Origin: Coffea arabica
Lineage: Eukaryota > Streptophyta > Magnoliopsida > Gentianales > Rubiaceae
NCBI RefSeq assembly: GCF_036785885.1
Contig: NC_092329.1
Location: 5,952,001-6,016,000, forward strand
Length of the DNA stretch: 64,000 nucleotides
Reading direction: 5' to 3'
Shown piece after piece: positions 37,955 through 49,787 of this stretch (its first letter is position 1; each line of letters begins with the position of its first letter). Under the pieces are notes generated by a model. That model was given only the letters and a program-made list of their open reading frames with translations. It searched no databases and was not told where the DNA came from. The position numbers were made by a program, and so were the translations under genes.

Positions 37955-39604
37955 ATGTCGTCGCACGCGCAGCAGCCAAACGATCCAAGGCTACCGTCGG
38001 CGGCGCGGCCGTACAAGGCTCGGGTCGTGGCCCCGCAAGATCTCCCCATAGATTACTCCGGTTTCATTGCTGTCATCTTCGGCGTCTTCGGCGCCATGTT
38101 CAGAGTCAGTTAATTTCTCCCTCCTTTCTCTCTTGCATACTGATCTGTTGATCCGATTTCTAGGTTTTGCAATTTTTCTCTGATATCTATAATAATAAAT
38201 GCAAAATATTGGGTGATTCATTGTGCAGTACAAGTTGTGCTCGTGGCTAGCGATTATATTTAGTGCGCAAGCCCTAGCTAACATGAGGAATTTTGAGAAT
38301 GATTTCAAACAGATCTCCATGGCCATGATGTAAGCATTTCCATCTCTCTTTCTCTTTTCCCTCTCATTATTATCATTAATTGCTCATTCCTGCTCCGAAG
38401 AATCTATGTTTTAGTTGCTTAGATTAATGCGTTTAATCGCTATTGGTGCCCTAATTTGAAACTACTCTTGGGTTAGACACAAATCTGGGAATTTGTAAGA
38501 TACTATAAAATTTTTTAGTTTCCTTAAATATGTTTCGTTGCTTAAGTTGCAACTGAAGTGGTGTAAGTGTTCAAGATATTTCATGAGCAGCATCTGGATT
38601 TTGCTCTTGCGTTGGGAAATTACTAACTAGGATACTTATGTGAGGAATGTGTTTTCTGCATGAATTGATATGTCAGAGTGAGTTATATGGTCTGACATGG
38701 TTTTCAGCTTATGGTTTTAGTTGCTTATTTCTTGTTGCTTGCGAATGTTTTGCTCTGGTATTTTATGCGTTTGCTGGGGTTTGTGTAAGTTTGATTCATT
38801 GAGTTACTTGGAGGTTGTGGGATGTCTTGGTGCAAGTGTGACAGCGCAGCTTAGTTTTACTCCTAATTCTTTTGAGTTCCTTTTGAGGAGTAAATAATTA
38901 AGTTTTGTGACTGGACACAGGCCGACTTAAAGGTTCTTTAGCAGATTTTCATGATTTAGGTAACAATCAGTTTATACCTTTTGATGGGATTAAGTTCGAG
39001 GAAAGCAAAAACTTCGTTGTTTTTATTTCTATAAGAGATGAATGATACCAGGATTGTGAAATTTTTTGATATCGTCTTTGGTTTCTCCATGAAGTTTAGT
39101 AGTCTCTCCATGATTGACTACAAAATGACTAAAATGCTGAATTATAGAATGAAAACCAGAAGTGATGAATATCTTGGTGAAGGTAGCTAGAAATTCAGAC
39201 TTGGTATTAGTGTCCCTAGCATCCCCAGCATCTACATTGATAACCTGATTAAGCATACTAAATGATTTTAGGATGATTCTCATACTCCTGGCAATGTTGT
39301 TAAAGGATGTAGCGTTGCTAATAACTGATACCATATCTCAGGTTTTGTGGTAATTAACATTTGCCAGTGTGTGCTGTTGTTTAAATTTGCAAATTTGATC
39401 GGTCAAGATAGTATTGTTGTGTGATAGAGTCTCAATTTTGTTTTGAGCTTTATTTTGGTTATTGTTTATAGTGTGTGTTCTTTGTTGTAACCTAACCCTG
39501 CTGGCATACCTATCCCTGCGTTTGCCAATTTACCTAGGTTTGGCATCATGGGCTTGGTGACAAACTATTTGGGGATGGGACCTAAGGCAAGCACAAAACG
39601 ATGA
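37955..39604 (+). CDS. Protein Asterix homologue (PAT complex subunit)
   Basis: Three exons: 37955-38104, 38229-38329, 39538-39604, encoding 105 aa, matching the usual size of about 100 residues. The N-terminus (MSSHAQQPNDPRLPSAARPY) has the conserved DPR..P....Y pattern. Three hydrophobic segments follow: about residues 34-49 (SGFIAVIFGVFGAMF), 53-66 (LCSWLAIIFSAQAL) and 80-95. ANMRNFENDFKQ corresponds to the conserved ANSR..ED.KQ segment of the animal protein. Animal Asterix (WDR83OS) works with CCDC47 as the PAT complex, an ER intramembrane chaperone for multi-pass proteins; the plant role is inferred. Intron 2 is about 1.2 kb. The ATG at 37955 is the first plausible one after a purine-rich leader; an upstream in-frame Met at 37838 is less likely. 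Confidence 0.92.
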
Positions 39605-41293
39605 AATCAGCTATTGCAGTTTCAACAAACAATTCCTGGAAGTGGTAAAGACATCACTCACTCTTTGGTTTTGTGGGTTAAAAGCTCTACATTCTCTTGC
39701 TTTCTTTTGTAGGGTGGGGGTGCATCAACCCTTGTATGTTTTAGTTGCTATTTTCCTTGGGGGAACTTGGAGATTTCTTTAATGGCCTGAGAAAATAGAG
39801 GTTTACTGCTGATGTTTGATTAAACAAGTAACAGGGAGGTGAAATTTTAACTTACCTTGATAGTGGTATTAGGTCTTGCTACGTTACAGTCTGTGTTTCT
39901 TATTTTTGTTTTTGTTTTATGTGAGGTTACTCATGGTTTCTACATCACAAAACGGGGTGATATTTCAAACCAAATAACCTAGTGCCACGTTGTGTGAGTT
40001 ATTTATGAATGTGAACAATTGATGATTATATGTGGAAATGAGGAACTTTCTGCAATGGAATTTGGTGGGACATTTGTATGATCTGGGAAGGCGACGGATT
40101 GAGGATATCATTACCAGCTTTTTACATTTTATCTTGTTGGAGAATATTTAATGATGAGATTCTTCTTATTATTATCACTCCAATTGAGTCAGGCGGTAGT
40201 ACAAGCATGGTTGTATCATCAGGTTTCTTTGTGAATGGTGAGTCAATCGTGCCAATATGGGATACCGTTAGAGAAGAAGAAGCAAGATATTAGTTACCTT
40301 TCAATTTTGCTCATCTCTTTAAATCAACTAAAGTTGAATTAACGTGGACTTTGTGAGTTGTATTATGAATCACCTCAATTGATCATGAACTCCACTTGTT
40401 CCTCGACGGGTAACCGTTTTCCTTAAATCACGGTTCACTTTGGGACCTAGAACAGATATTAAAATGGCCAGGACAGGATTTGTACGAATCTGATCCACTA
40501 ATCATCTCATCTAGACTTGGATAAGCGATACAAAAAAACTGTAATACTACAGAATTGCTGATGCATTGAAGTGACAACTTGAAGCGTGGTTCATGAAATT
40601 CATCACGCATGCGTCATGCTGTCCAGTCCAGAGATGCAACTTGCAACAAGTATTTCTTTGATTATTAATCGTCAGAAAATAGGAGCGCGACTCTCTTCAC
40701 ACACTTGTACCACTCCCATCCTCTCGCCATATTTTGTTTACATCGGCTTCAAAGAGTCAATGCCTTACTTGAGTGTGAAAAATTTAGGGAAAATGCATGC
40801 TACTAGTGTGTCATTAGAATATGAATTAATGTTGGCAACACTGAATGTATATATATATATATTAATGAGTTTGAATATATGACTCGTGTGTAAAATTTAA
40901 AAATAAATTAGTATTAACTGTCACGTACTCATGTTCCTTAATTTTACACTGTCAAGTAGCAGATATTAATCCAACAAAGTATATTATCGGTGTATGCATT
41001 AATATGCATAGATAAATCTGAATTTGAATGTAAATGCCTAGTTATGCCCTCAAGCGTCTACATTGAATACATAGAAGGTGGTGTATGAAGGATTAATTTA
41101 AAGAAAATTTATTGATACAAAATCTATCCTACTCGCCGTCTAATGAGAGAGATCCAGCTGTGCAGAGTTTTCCAGCAGCTACTAATAATAGGGAGGTCTT
41201 CAGACTTTAGGGAAGCAAACAGTTGAGCAGGTTTTTTGGCCAAGTTAGGTGCTGAAGCTACAGAATAGAAGACTTCCTTTTGTTTCCTGTGTA
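39605..41293. other. Intergenic DNA between Asterix and a foldback element
   Basis: The first part should contain the Asterix 3' UTR. A TA run lies near 40849-40863. No gene is supported. Confidence 0.5.
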
Positions 41294-41991
41294 CTATTTG
41301 GATTTCTCATCTTTTGAAAAACAAATTTTCATACACAATGTTACAGTAATATATAAAAAATAATTTTTTTAAAAATATCACATCCATACAATATATCAAA
41401 AATAATTTTAAATATATAAAAAAAAAAATTTACATTACTTTCTTATTTCATTTATTATCGCCACATATCATTACCACACTTACCCACCACTGTTACCCAT
41501 TCCCTCCCTTCTCCTCTTTCCTCTCCCTCCCTCTTTTTCTTCCCTTCCCCTTCCATCCCTCTTCCCCTCGGGAGTTTCCTACCACAACCTACTCCTCCCC
41601 TTCCCCTTTCCCCCCAAATTTGGCCATGACCAGATCGTGACCAGAAAAACTATGATCTGGCCACGATGTCATAACCAGAGCCCTCGATTTGGCCTCGGCC
41701 AAATCCGGAAGTGGGGAAGGGGAGGGGGTGAGGAATGGGGGGGGGAGGGAAGAGGAACGGAGGATGGGAGGAAAGAAAGGGAGGAGGAAAGAGATGGAGG
41801 AAGAGGAAGGGGGGAGAGGAGGGTGGTGGCGGTAGTGAGTAGTGGTGATAATTTTTAAAAAATATCATTTTTAAACTTTAAAAATACTTCAAAATATAAT
41901 AAAAAATATCACGAAAAATATTTATAATAAAAATTTTTTAATATATATTATTATAATAAAATATTTTTAAAATACTTTGAATCCAAACGAA
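41294..41991. mobile_element. Foldback MITE, family B copy 3
   Basis: About 700 bp from TATTTGGATTTC to TTGAATCCAAACG. A CACCACT/CT-rich block (about 41458-41610) is mirrored by a GA-rich GGTGGTGGCGG block (about 41710-41835). The core between them holds CATGACCAGATCGTGACCAG, ATGATCTGGCCACG and GATTTGGCC (about 41624-41705). It ends about 360 bp upstream of the APT start codon, close to that promoter. Confidence 0.72.
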
Positions 41992-42116
41992 GCAAATTGT
42001 CTAAACACGTTAAAAAATAATAAGGAGAGGTACCAATGAACAATTGGCCACCGTCTACTTTAAAACCAACCCCCTTCTCTTGCTGACTCATGTTCTCATT
42101 TGGTCCTTGCTCGTCC

Positions 42117-42124
42117 TTTATATA
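42117..42124 (+). promoter_or_regulatory. TATA box of the APT gene
   Basis: TTTATATA stands about 230 bp upstream of the ATG at 42354. It favours a transcript that excludes the earlier in-frame Met at 42090. Confidence 0.5.
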
Positions 42125-42353
42125 CCCGACCAATGAACATAGCCAGGGATTTACTCCCCATTGTGCCCAACTCTCCGGGCCTAAAACTGTCACAGAAACC
42201 TACAAAAGATATTTCCACAGGGGCATTTCTGTAAAAACAATAGAATTACCTAACTCAACCACAACGACCACCACTGCCAGACGAGCTGAGCACACCAACT
42301 CAGTAGCAGCAGCTGGTGGCGAGAGAGATCAAGTGACGTCATTCAAAGTACAC

Positions 42354-45300
42354 ATGGCATCTTCTACCACTGACGCCGCAGACGACCGAATCCCTCGTAT
42401 TGCATCTACTATTCGGGTCATACAAGATTTCCCAAAACCCGGGATACAGTTTCAGGACATAACAACGTTGTTGCTTGATCCCAGGGCTTTTAAGGATGCT
42501 ATCGATCTGTTTGTTGAGAGATATAAAGACCAAAATATCAATGTTGTTGCCGGTCAGTTGCCTTCTTTTCTTTTCTTTTCTTTTTTTCTTTTCTCTTTGC
42601 TTTGTCGTTTCAAATACTGTTTCAGAGTTTTGGTACTTATTCCTTTGTTGTCAAGTCCTGATTATTTGTCGTTTTCTTTTTATGGATGGTTTGCCTTTCA
42701 GTTTTTGTAGTTGACCGTTTGCAGTTCTATACATAATTTGTAGTTCATGTGGGATTTTTAAATTTTAGGAGTAATGGGCTGTAAAATGAGTCCTACAGGA
42801 ACTAAGTAGAAAGCATAGAGATTTTGTGCACCATCTAGAAAAAAAAACCTTTTTGATAGACAATTTGGTTTAAATGGCCAATTCTGAGGAAATCTTGTTA
42901 TAGACTAGTATAGTCTTGCTGCATAATCTGCGTACTTTACTGGCTGCTACACAGGAATAGGGGAGAAAGACCTCTATTTGGGGGCATATTTATCTCTATT
43001 TGCCTGCTGTTTATTCCCCACGCTCGTCTATTGTACCCTTTTTTTTTGGAAAATAAAGGGTACAAACATTGCTTTTAATTGATGATTCAGGTCCAATATG
43101 ATAGACAATATGAACTGGTTGTTGATTCAGATCTTGTTTGGATCATATAGGTTGAAGGTTGTTCTAACCGTGTTATGTGTAACTAAAAAAATGTTAACTT
43201 TGGATCATTTCTGACGTGCTTTTCTTTCAAGTTGTTACTTTATTTTTTGAAGATTGCCTGCATTATGCTTATTGCGGGATCTCAACGAGTCATTCACTGG
43301 TTTTTCTGGATAGTCATTGCCATATATGTCCTTTTCACTTTCTTCTTTCATTTTTCTCATTTAAATGTATTCCTTCTTTGCCTGTGTCTGCATTGCTGCT
43401 TCATATTTATATCGTACATTCGATACTGATGGAAAACAATTATTTCAGGTATTGAAGCACGAGGTTTTATATTTGGCCCTCCTATTGCCTTGGCTATGGG
43501 GGCAAAGTTTGTTCCCATGAGAAAACCTAAGAAATTGCCTGGTAAATCCTTGATGCTTTTGTCCTCATCCTTTCTGTGATTACTTTATACTGATTTTTTT
43601 GATATAGTTGTGGAGGAGAGCATAAATATGAAGAAAACAAAAGACGAAATGAATTAAAGATCCAGAAATAGAGGAAATAATGGCTTTCATTACCTTTTTT
43701 GTCCCTTTGTATACTTTTAGGATTACTATAATTACTGTTTTTTCAAGTCTGCAACATGGAATTAATAGGAATGTTTACTTTTCTTCATTTGTCTTTTCTG
43801 AATTGAGAGTGTATCTTAAGGAGGAATAGGATATTTGACAACCTTCAAATATTCGCAATTGGACTACTATAATAATCAGAGGCATATATTAAACTTAAAA
43901 AAAAAAAGAAAAGAAAATGAAACATGTAAATAAACACAATTGTACAAGTATGTTATCCAAAATGTATAGAGACCTATCCAATTGCTTATAAAATATTTAT
44001 GTCATTATGTATTCTCCTGTATGACAACAAATTATAGCACTGAAGTATAATATTCCCTGTGCAAATTTTATTTAACTGATTTTGGAGCAAGTCCACCAAG
44101 AGTTTGAACTTGATAAGGTCAGAAATTTTATCTTCTTTATGCTGCACAAGGAGTAAAATATCATTTGTGAACACATCACTTGGAAGGATAGCTTTAGTAG
44201 AATGCTTAGTTCCCACAGACATTTCATGTAGTTCACATTCTATTTTGTGGTTTCCATCTCATCCAGGTGATTGGAGTATCATATCCAAGTTATATTTGTT
44301 ATACAAAGAATTTAGGATTCTATGTTATATCAAAGTTATATTTGCATGCACTAGTCAAACATCATTTTACGATGCATTTAAGTTTCTCCATGTCTGTGGG
44401 AGAATATGTTCTTTCCTGTTATTACCATAGCTGGAAAGGTTTTGGTTATGTTTCTCTGTGTGCCAATATCTCCATGTTTCAAAACCTTCTTTTGAATCAT
44501 CTTCATACCCTGCTTATCAGCGAAATATGACTATTATATAGTTATCTGATTATTTAGCTTTGTGCTATTCCTTTGAGGCATTTTCTGTAATTGACCTGTT
44601 TTTTCTGCTGCAAATAATCTTCTGTCTAATGCAATCTTTCAGTTTGTTTGTTATCCATGTTTGTGAATATCTTATATTAACATCCCCTGACTATAAGCTT
44701 CTTAAAACTGTGTTTGTACCATATAACGATCAAATGGAGATGGAATGTCTTTTCAGGAGAGGTTATTTCAGAAGAATACTCTTTGGAGTATGGTACAGAT
44801 AAAATGGAGATGCATGTAGGGGCTGTACAATCTGGAGAACGGGCTCTGGTAGTAGACGATCTCATTGCAACTGGAGGAACACTAAGTGCTGCAATCAGGC
44901 TACTTGGTAGTTGCTACCTTCATAAAAAGCTGGGATGGGCTTTAAATTTTTTTTCCCACTTTTAATGTTGCTTTCTTTTCTTATCGGGTGAATGTAACTT
45001 GGAGCCCATTGCAATAATAAAGATAAGAGGTAACTATTCCCCTGCACTGAAGGTTTGGCTTTTCCTGGGACAGGAGGGGAAGGGGTGGGCAGAATGAATT
45101 TTCTAGTTATTTGACACGAATCTACTGACTGAAGCCCTGCCAATAGGCTAAAAGTGAGAGTTTGTAGTGTTTGTTATTTCTCAAAATGATTGGTCACAAA
45201 GGGATGCTTTTTTTTTTCTTTCATTATGTGCTCGTTTTGCTTGGACAACTATGCTCATTGGAGATATGGTCTTTGAGAGTTAGGAAACATGAAATAGATT

Positions 45301-46435
45301 TTTGGGCTATTTAACTTATTGTTGTTCATACTTCATAGTATCATAACTTGGATCTTTGCATGCTTCATAACAATGTACGACCACTTCATTAAAAAGCTTA
45401 ACTTGGTAGAATGGTGATAAACTTGTTCAGTTTTGCATTCTAATGAAAAGAAACACTCATTTGAAGTTTCTATCAAAATTATACAGCGTTGTTTCTGAAA
45501 TATGGTGACTGTCATTTAAAAAATTGTTCAACAACAAATGACATGTTCGATGGTAGTATACCTTTTGGCTAGTTTTTTCCCTGTAAAAAAAATTATTCTT
45601 GTCATTTAGGATTTCCAATGTTCAAATGTAGTTTGCTTTTCCTTTGCAGAGCGCGTTGGAGTTCATGTTGTTGAATGCGCATGTGTTATTGAATTGCCCG
45701 AACTCAAGGTATGCAACTTTGATAAAATCCAAAAATATTAGCTGTTATTAAGCCATTGCCAGCTTAACGCATTTTGAGACGACAAATTGCTTGGGACTTG
45801 CAATTGAATAGACACAGGGATCTTGAGAAAAATACTATGTAGATCCGGGTGTGAAACTACTTGTCTTCCTGTAGCCTGTTAAATCAATGACTGCTTATGT
45901 GTTCTGTAACTTCAGAACAAATTACTAGTCAGTATACCGTTTGAACACATCTAAACCTGTTAGAAAGGGGTAACAATAATATCTACAACTCTACCATCAT
46001 GCCTTGTAATTGTGTGTGGAAAAGTTTACTAGGTTTGCACATCCTGGTGGTACATTGGTATTGTAAGTTGGTCATCTTTTCATGCGGTACAAGCCTACAC
46101 CACCGTACAATTAGGTTTTTAAAAGTAAATGTATGAACATCAGATTATAGTATAGTACCTATGAACATCAGATTGTCACTGTATATTGGGGTGGCACTCT
46201 CTGCCATAGTGCTTGTATGTTATTGACCAGGGTTTTGGAAGTTTCTTAGTTTCTACGTAATATAAGTCAGTGGCAGAAACTACTAATTTTGTTATGGCTT
46301 TTGTCTCTTTGTGTACTCTCCTTGCTTCTTGTGTACCCTAATTCCAGTGTTATTAATCTGTTGATGCTGCATTTTGTTCAACTGTAGGGTCGGGACCGGC
46401 TAGGAGACAAACCACTTTTTGTTCTTATAAGTTGA
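42354..46435 (+). CDS. Adenine phosphoribosyltransferase, APT1-like
   Basis: Predicted exons: 42354-42552, 43449-43541, 44757-44906, 45650-45708, 46388-46435, all GT..AG, giving 182 aa, the size of cytosolic plant APT1. Conserved blocks: [20 protein letters not shown] near the N-terminus, [33 protein letters not shown], and the PRPP-binding loop [12 protein letters not shown] at residues 129-140 with both acidic residues present; then [12 protein letters not shown] and a C-terminal LFVLIS. The enzyme converts adenine and PRPP to AMP in purine salvage and also acts on cytokinin bases in plants; cytosolic location is inferred. The frame stays open for 88 codons before this ATG, back to a Met at 42090, but a TATA box lies in between. 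The family is certain; the isoform is inferred. Confidence 0.95.
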
Positions 46436-47137
46436 ATTTGGTCTGGGAAGCTGTCATGGAAGAGCAATATGGAAGTTTGCTTCTGATGTAATAAATTAGT
46501 TGTAGAATTAATAAGGACATAAAATTACTATTACAAGGCAAGTGAATCTTGTTTCTGAAGTGGGTTCACTTTTTCGTATTGATTGGTGGAACACATTAAA
46601 GCTCGAGTTGGCTATGACCGGCTGATGATTTTTATGCGGCATATCACGGGAGAAGGATGTTTGACTTTCGAGTCTTCCTACTGGTGTTAAGACGATAGAA
46701 CATCCTTTTCATTGTTAATTTTGATCAAATTATACTTGACAATCAGCTATGCAATCTTTCTTTTCTTGGCACCGCTATAGAAGATCTCTCACTCGGTGTG
46801 ATTGTGTGTCCCTTTTTGTTGTGCAATTGTTTCTTGATTGTTCTTTTGTTCATTTTTTTTTTGACATTTACAAGGAATTGTTGGAGAATGAAGCCTGGAG
46901 GTCGGCAAAAACTGGGGAAGTCAAAAGTGTATGGGGGGATCGCAGCCCCCATCTCCTGCCCCTGTAGGATCTTAAGACCCTCCATTTGGCAACCAGACGG
47001 AGAGTTGGCTGGCTGGTTGCTTCTTTACTTCTTTTTTTTTTTGTTTCCAACAAGCAGAACACACACACACACACATATGTATATTATGTCTGTGTGTGTG
47101 TGTGTTTATGACACACGCACACATGATAATATAAGAG
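46436..47137. other. APT 3' flank and microsatellite region
   Basis: The 3' UTR of the APT gene is followed by low-information sequence. Frames on either strand (46743-47074) have no recognised domain. An AC/TG microsatellite lies at 47059-47105. Confidence 0.5.
47059..47105. repeat. (AC)n ... (TG)n mirror microsatellite
   Basis: An AC run (about 47059-47074) and a TG run (about 47089-47105) are complementary and only about 14 bp apart, so they could form a hairpin. Confidence 0.85.
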
Positions 47138-47690
47138 CTAATTATAAAAAGGAGCAACTGCCCTCATATCCTTTTGTACGGATTCTGTTAGCCACACCGG
47201 AAAGTTTCTTTCCCATTGAATGTCATTAACTAGCCTAATTACATAACTTGTTAGCGTATGACTGCTTACATTACCTCTTCTAGGTACAGAAGTGAAAGAG
47301 CAATGTTCAAAGCTCAGGCCCAGTTCTTCAATGTCCTCCAGGATCGTAGCAATTCTGGTGTTCTGGACATTGCTTGCTTGGATCTTGTCAATGGCTTCCT
47401 TGAGGTCTGAATGTAGTTCTATCTTACTCCAGCCTGCCTCCTTGCCATTAGTAAAACTAGTCTACCAGTTAAAGTTTCCTCTATTAGTGCCTCCCCTCTC
47501 TTCTGCTCAACTATACCCCGTGCTCTAATCTAATGAGTTTCCCAGTCCAGTTCGTGGCTATGATTCCTTTTCCTGACCTGATCATTCGTGCCAAGATGGC
47601 TGCATCTGTGTTGATCCTTATTGTTCCTTCTTGAGGTGGCTTCCACTCCCATTGGTTTTTGGTGATTCTCCCTCGTTATCCCTCGCATTG
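47138..47690 (-). pseudogene. Frameshifted RNase H (RVT_3-type) remnant of a non-LTR retrotransposon
   Basis: Read on the minus strand, a first open piece has WKPPQEGTIRINTDAAI and GKGIIATNWTGKLI, with the INTDAA motif that carries the first catalytic Asp. It ends in a stop near 47537. After a change of frame a short piece has EALIEETL. After a second change, a 95-codon stretch runs from about 47434 to the stop at 47138. It holds WSKIELHSDLKEAIDKIQ (third acidic site), PRRGNVSSHTL (the R..N..H signature) and FPVWLTESVQKD. This order is that of the RNase H domain at the C-terminal end of plant LINE ORF2 proteins. No reverse-transcriptase part was seen next to it. At least two frameshifts make it non-functional. 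Confidence 0.8.
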
Positions 47691-49577
47691 GCTGGTTGCT
47701 TTTTTCAGTTCTAGCTATTGGCATGGGAAGGGATGAAGAAGATTAAAGATACAATCAAATATCTGTGACTAACCCCTCTTCTCCTCTTTTCTCTTTTTGC
47801 CCTTTTTAGAATAAGGGAGGAAAGAAAAAAGGTAAAAGTGTATTCGATTCAACAACAGTTGCGAGACCTGGGTTCAAGTTCGAATTCTAAATGAATATTA
47901 ATAGTAGAAAAATGGGTTTAGAATAAGAACAAAAAAAATACTCGTCCAAGGAAAAGGCATCAAAATTAGAAAAATGTATTACAAGATATATAACTGAAAA
48001 ATAAAATGCTATATTTCGATTTGTAATAGAGTTTAGAAATTTTTGTATTCCTTATTATACTATGACTTTCATACCCTACACAATGGTCATTGAACAACTT
48101 ATTCTAGTTCAAGTTTACCGGCTTCGAGGCTTCAACTGGTAAAATCTTTGCAGCCTCCAAAATTTTGCTTCGGCAATTCGGTTGCGAATGGACGCCATAC
48201 AGGTCATTGAACAACGTTAACCAGTTCAATAAACTGATTCACAAATTTACAGAGGCTTCATCTGGTGAAATCTTTACAACCTCCGAACTTTTAGCGTAGC
48301 CAGCTCCTAAAAAAAATATGAATAGGCGGTGCTAATTCTGACGGCGTACCTACTGCAGTTGACTTTGTCCCCAAAAAAAAAAAAACGCATTTTAGTTTGA
48401 CTTGTCATTTGCACTGCGTTGACATTTTTCAGTGTCAAACAGGGGGTTCCACCAACGGGAAAATAATGCATCTACATACGACAGATTCCAATTTCCAACA
48501 GTTTCCATTTTTAGCAAGGGTTAAGTGTTTTGTTTTTTATGATCGTATCAAAATTGGTTAAGGGTTTTTAAATTCCGGTTTTTTAATGAAAAATCGATTT
48601 GCAATTGCACCACACCTTTCTGATCATTGCCCTTCATGCTTCCTGCTCCTCATCACTCCTCTTCTTAAATTTTCTTAATGAAAAAGGTTTTTCTACTCCA
48701 CCTTTTCTCCCCTTTGGTTTTTTTAATGAGGCTCGAATGCTATATGGTGCTACACATCTGAAACTCCAGTAGAATGAAAAGAAATAGGTTTTGTATATGA
48801 ATAAACCACTGAGATTGGTTCATTGGTCAGTAGAGTACTTTTAAAGTTCTTCCGACTAAAAAACATTTTATATATGAATAGCAAAAACTGTTGGAAAGAA
48901 AGAAATAGAGAGCAATCAATTTTCAAATTTGTAATGATGAAAGTTTTTATCATTTTCTTAAATACATTTTTCGACCCAAAAAATAAATAAAGGTTGGTGT
49001 CTCCATTAAGATTGAGGAGCTCCTAGACAGGATATTTCATTTCTATTTTTCCCCGATTTTTTTCTCTTTTTCCCAGATTTGAAGATATGTTACTTAAAAA
49101 ATTATTTAGTCAAACTTTTGACGTGGCGTTGGTGTGTGTGTGAAGGGCGAAGACCCTCTCATACCATACACACTATAGTACTATTATTGGTACTTCAGTA
49201 GAGTTGACTAAGCAAGCATACCTGCAGATATAGCTGTCTTGATGTTGCTAGGGAAGATGACCATTTCAACTTCCTTATTACACCGAACCAAATGGTTCAT
49301 GATTTTGTATCGAGTAAGTTCAATAATATTGCTTAGCTCATCCGAAATTTGAACCAGCTTAAGATGGTTTTAGCGGCCTTCTTCTTTCATACATATTTTG
49401 CAAGAATGGTTTAACATCTTCTACAAAGCAGACAGACACCTCTAATATTGCATTATAATCAATTCCTGTTTTTCCGAATCATAATGCATCTGGGGAACCT
49501 CAAATTGCAGTGCTCTAAATAACGTTTGAAACTGGGCAAAAGGCAGAAATGCAGGAAGAACAAAAATAGTGCTGACT
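47691..49577. other. AT-rich intergenic stretch
   Basis: Nothing gene-like was seen. A box B-like GGGTTCAAGTTCGAATTC lies at about 47871-47888 without a clear SINE around it. A poly-A run lies near 48374. Confidence 0.5.
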
Positions 49578-49787
49578 AGTTGAGGCATGATACAGCCCCC
49601 GGGCAGATCGACTGGTTTCCGTAGTCCCCTCTTTAGGGGCAGCTCATTGGTTCGACCCCCGAGAGAGCTAACGCGCTGTGAACCTTGGGGCGGGGCTCTG
49701 ACAGCCGCAGGAAATTAGTCGGGCCCAATGGTTCCGGACACCCCTGTGTCGACAAAAAAAAAAAAAAAAAAGTTGAGGCATGATACA
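49578..49787 (+). mobile_element. tRNA-derived SINE with perfect 17-bp target-site duplications
   Basis: The element body (49595-49770, 176 bp) is flanked by identical AGTTGAGGCATGATACA at 49578-49594 and 49771-49787. It is GC-rich against its surroundings. It has an exact box B, GGTTCGACCCC (about 49649-49659), a box A-like GATCGACTGG (about 49606-49615) and a TGTCGAC plus poly-A 3' end. The perfect duplications suggest a recent insertion. Confidence 0.93.

Noticed and set aside
41637-41868. Gly/Arg/Glu-rich and Pro-rich frames on the two strands
   Set aside because: They come from the GA-rich arm of a foldback MITE.
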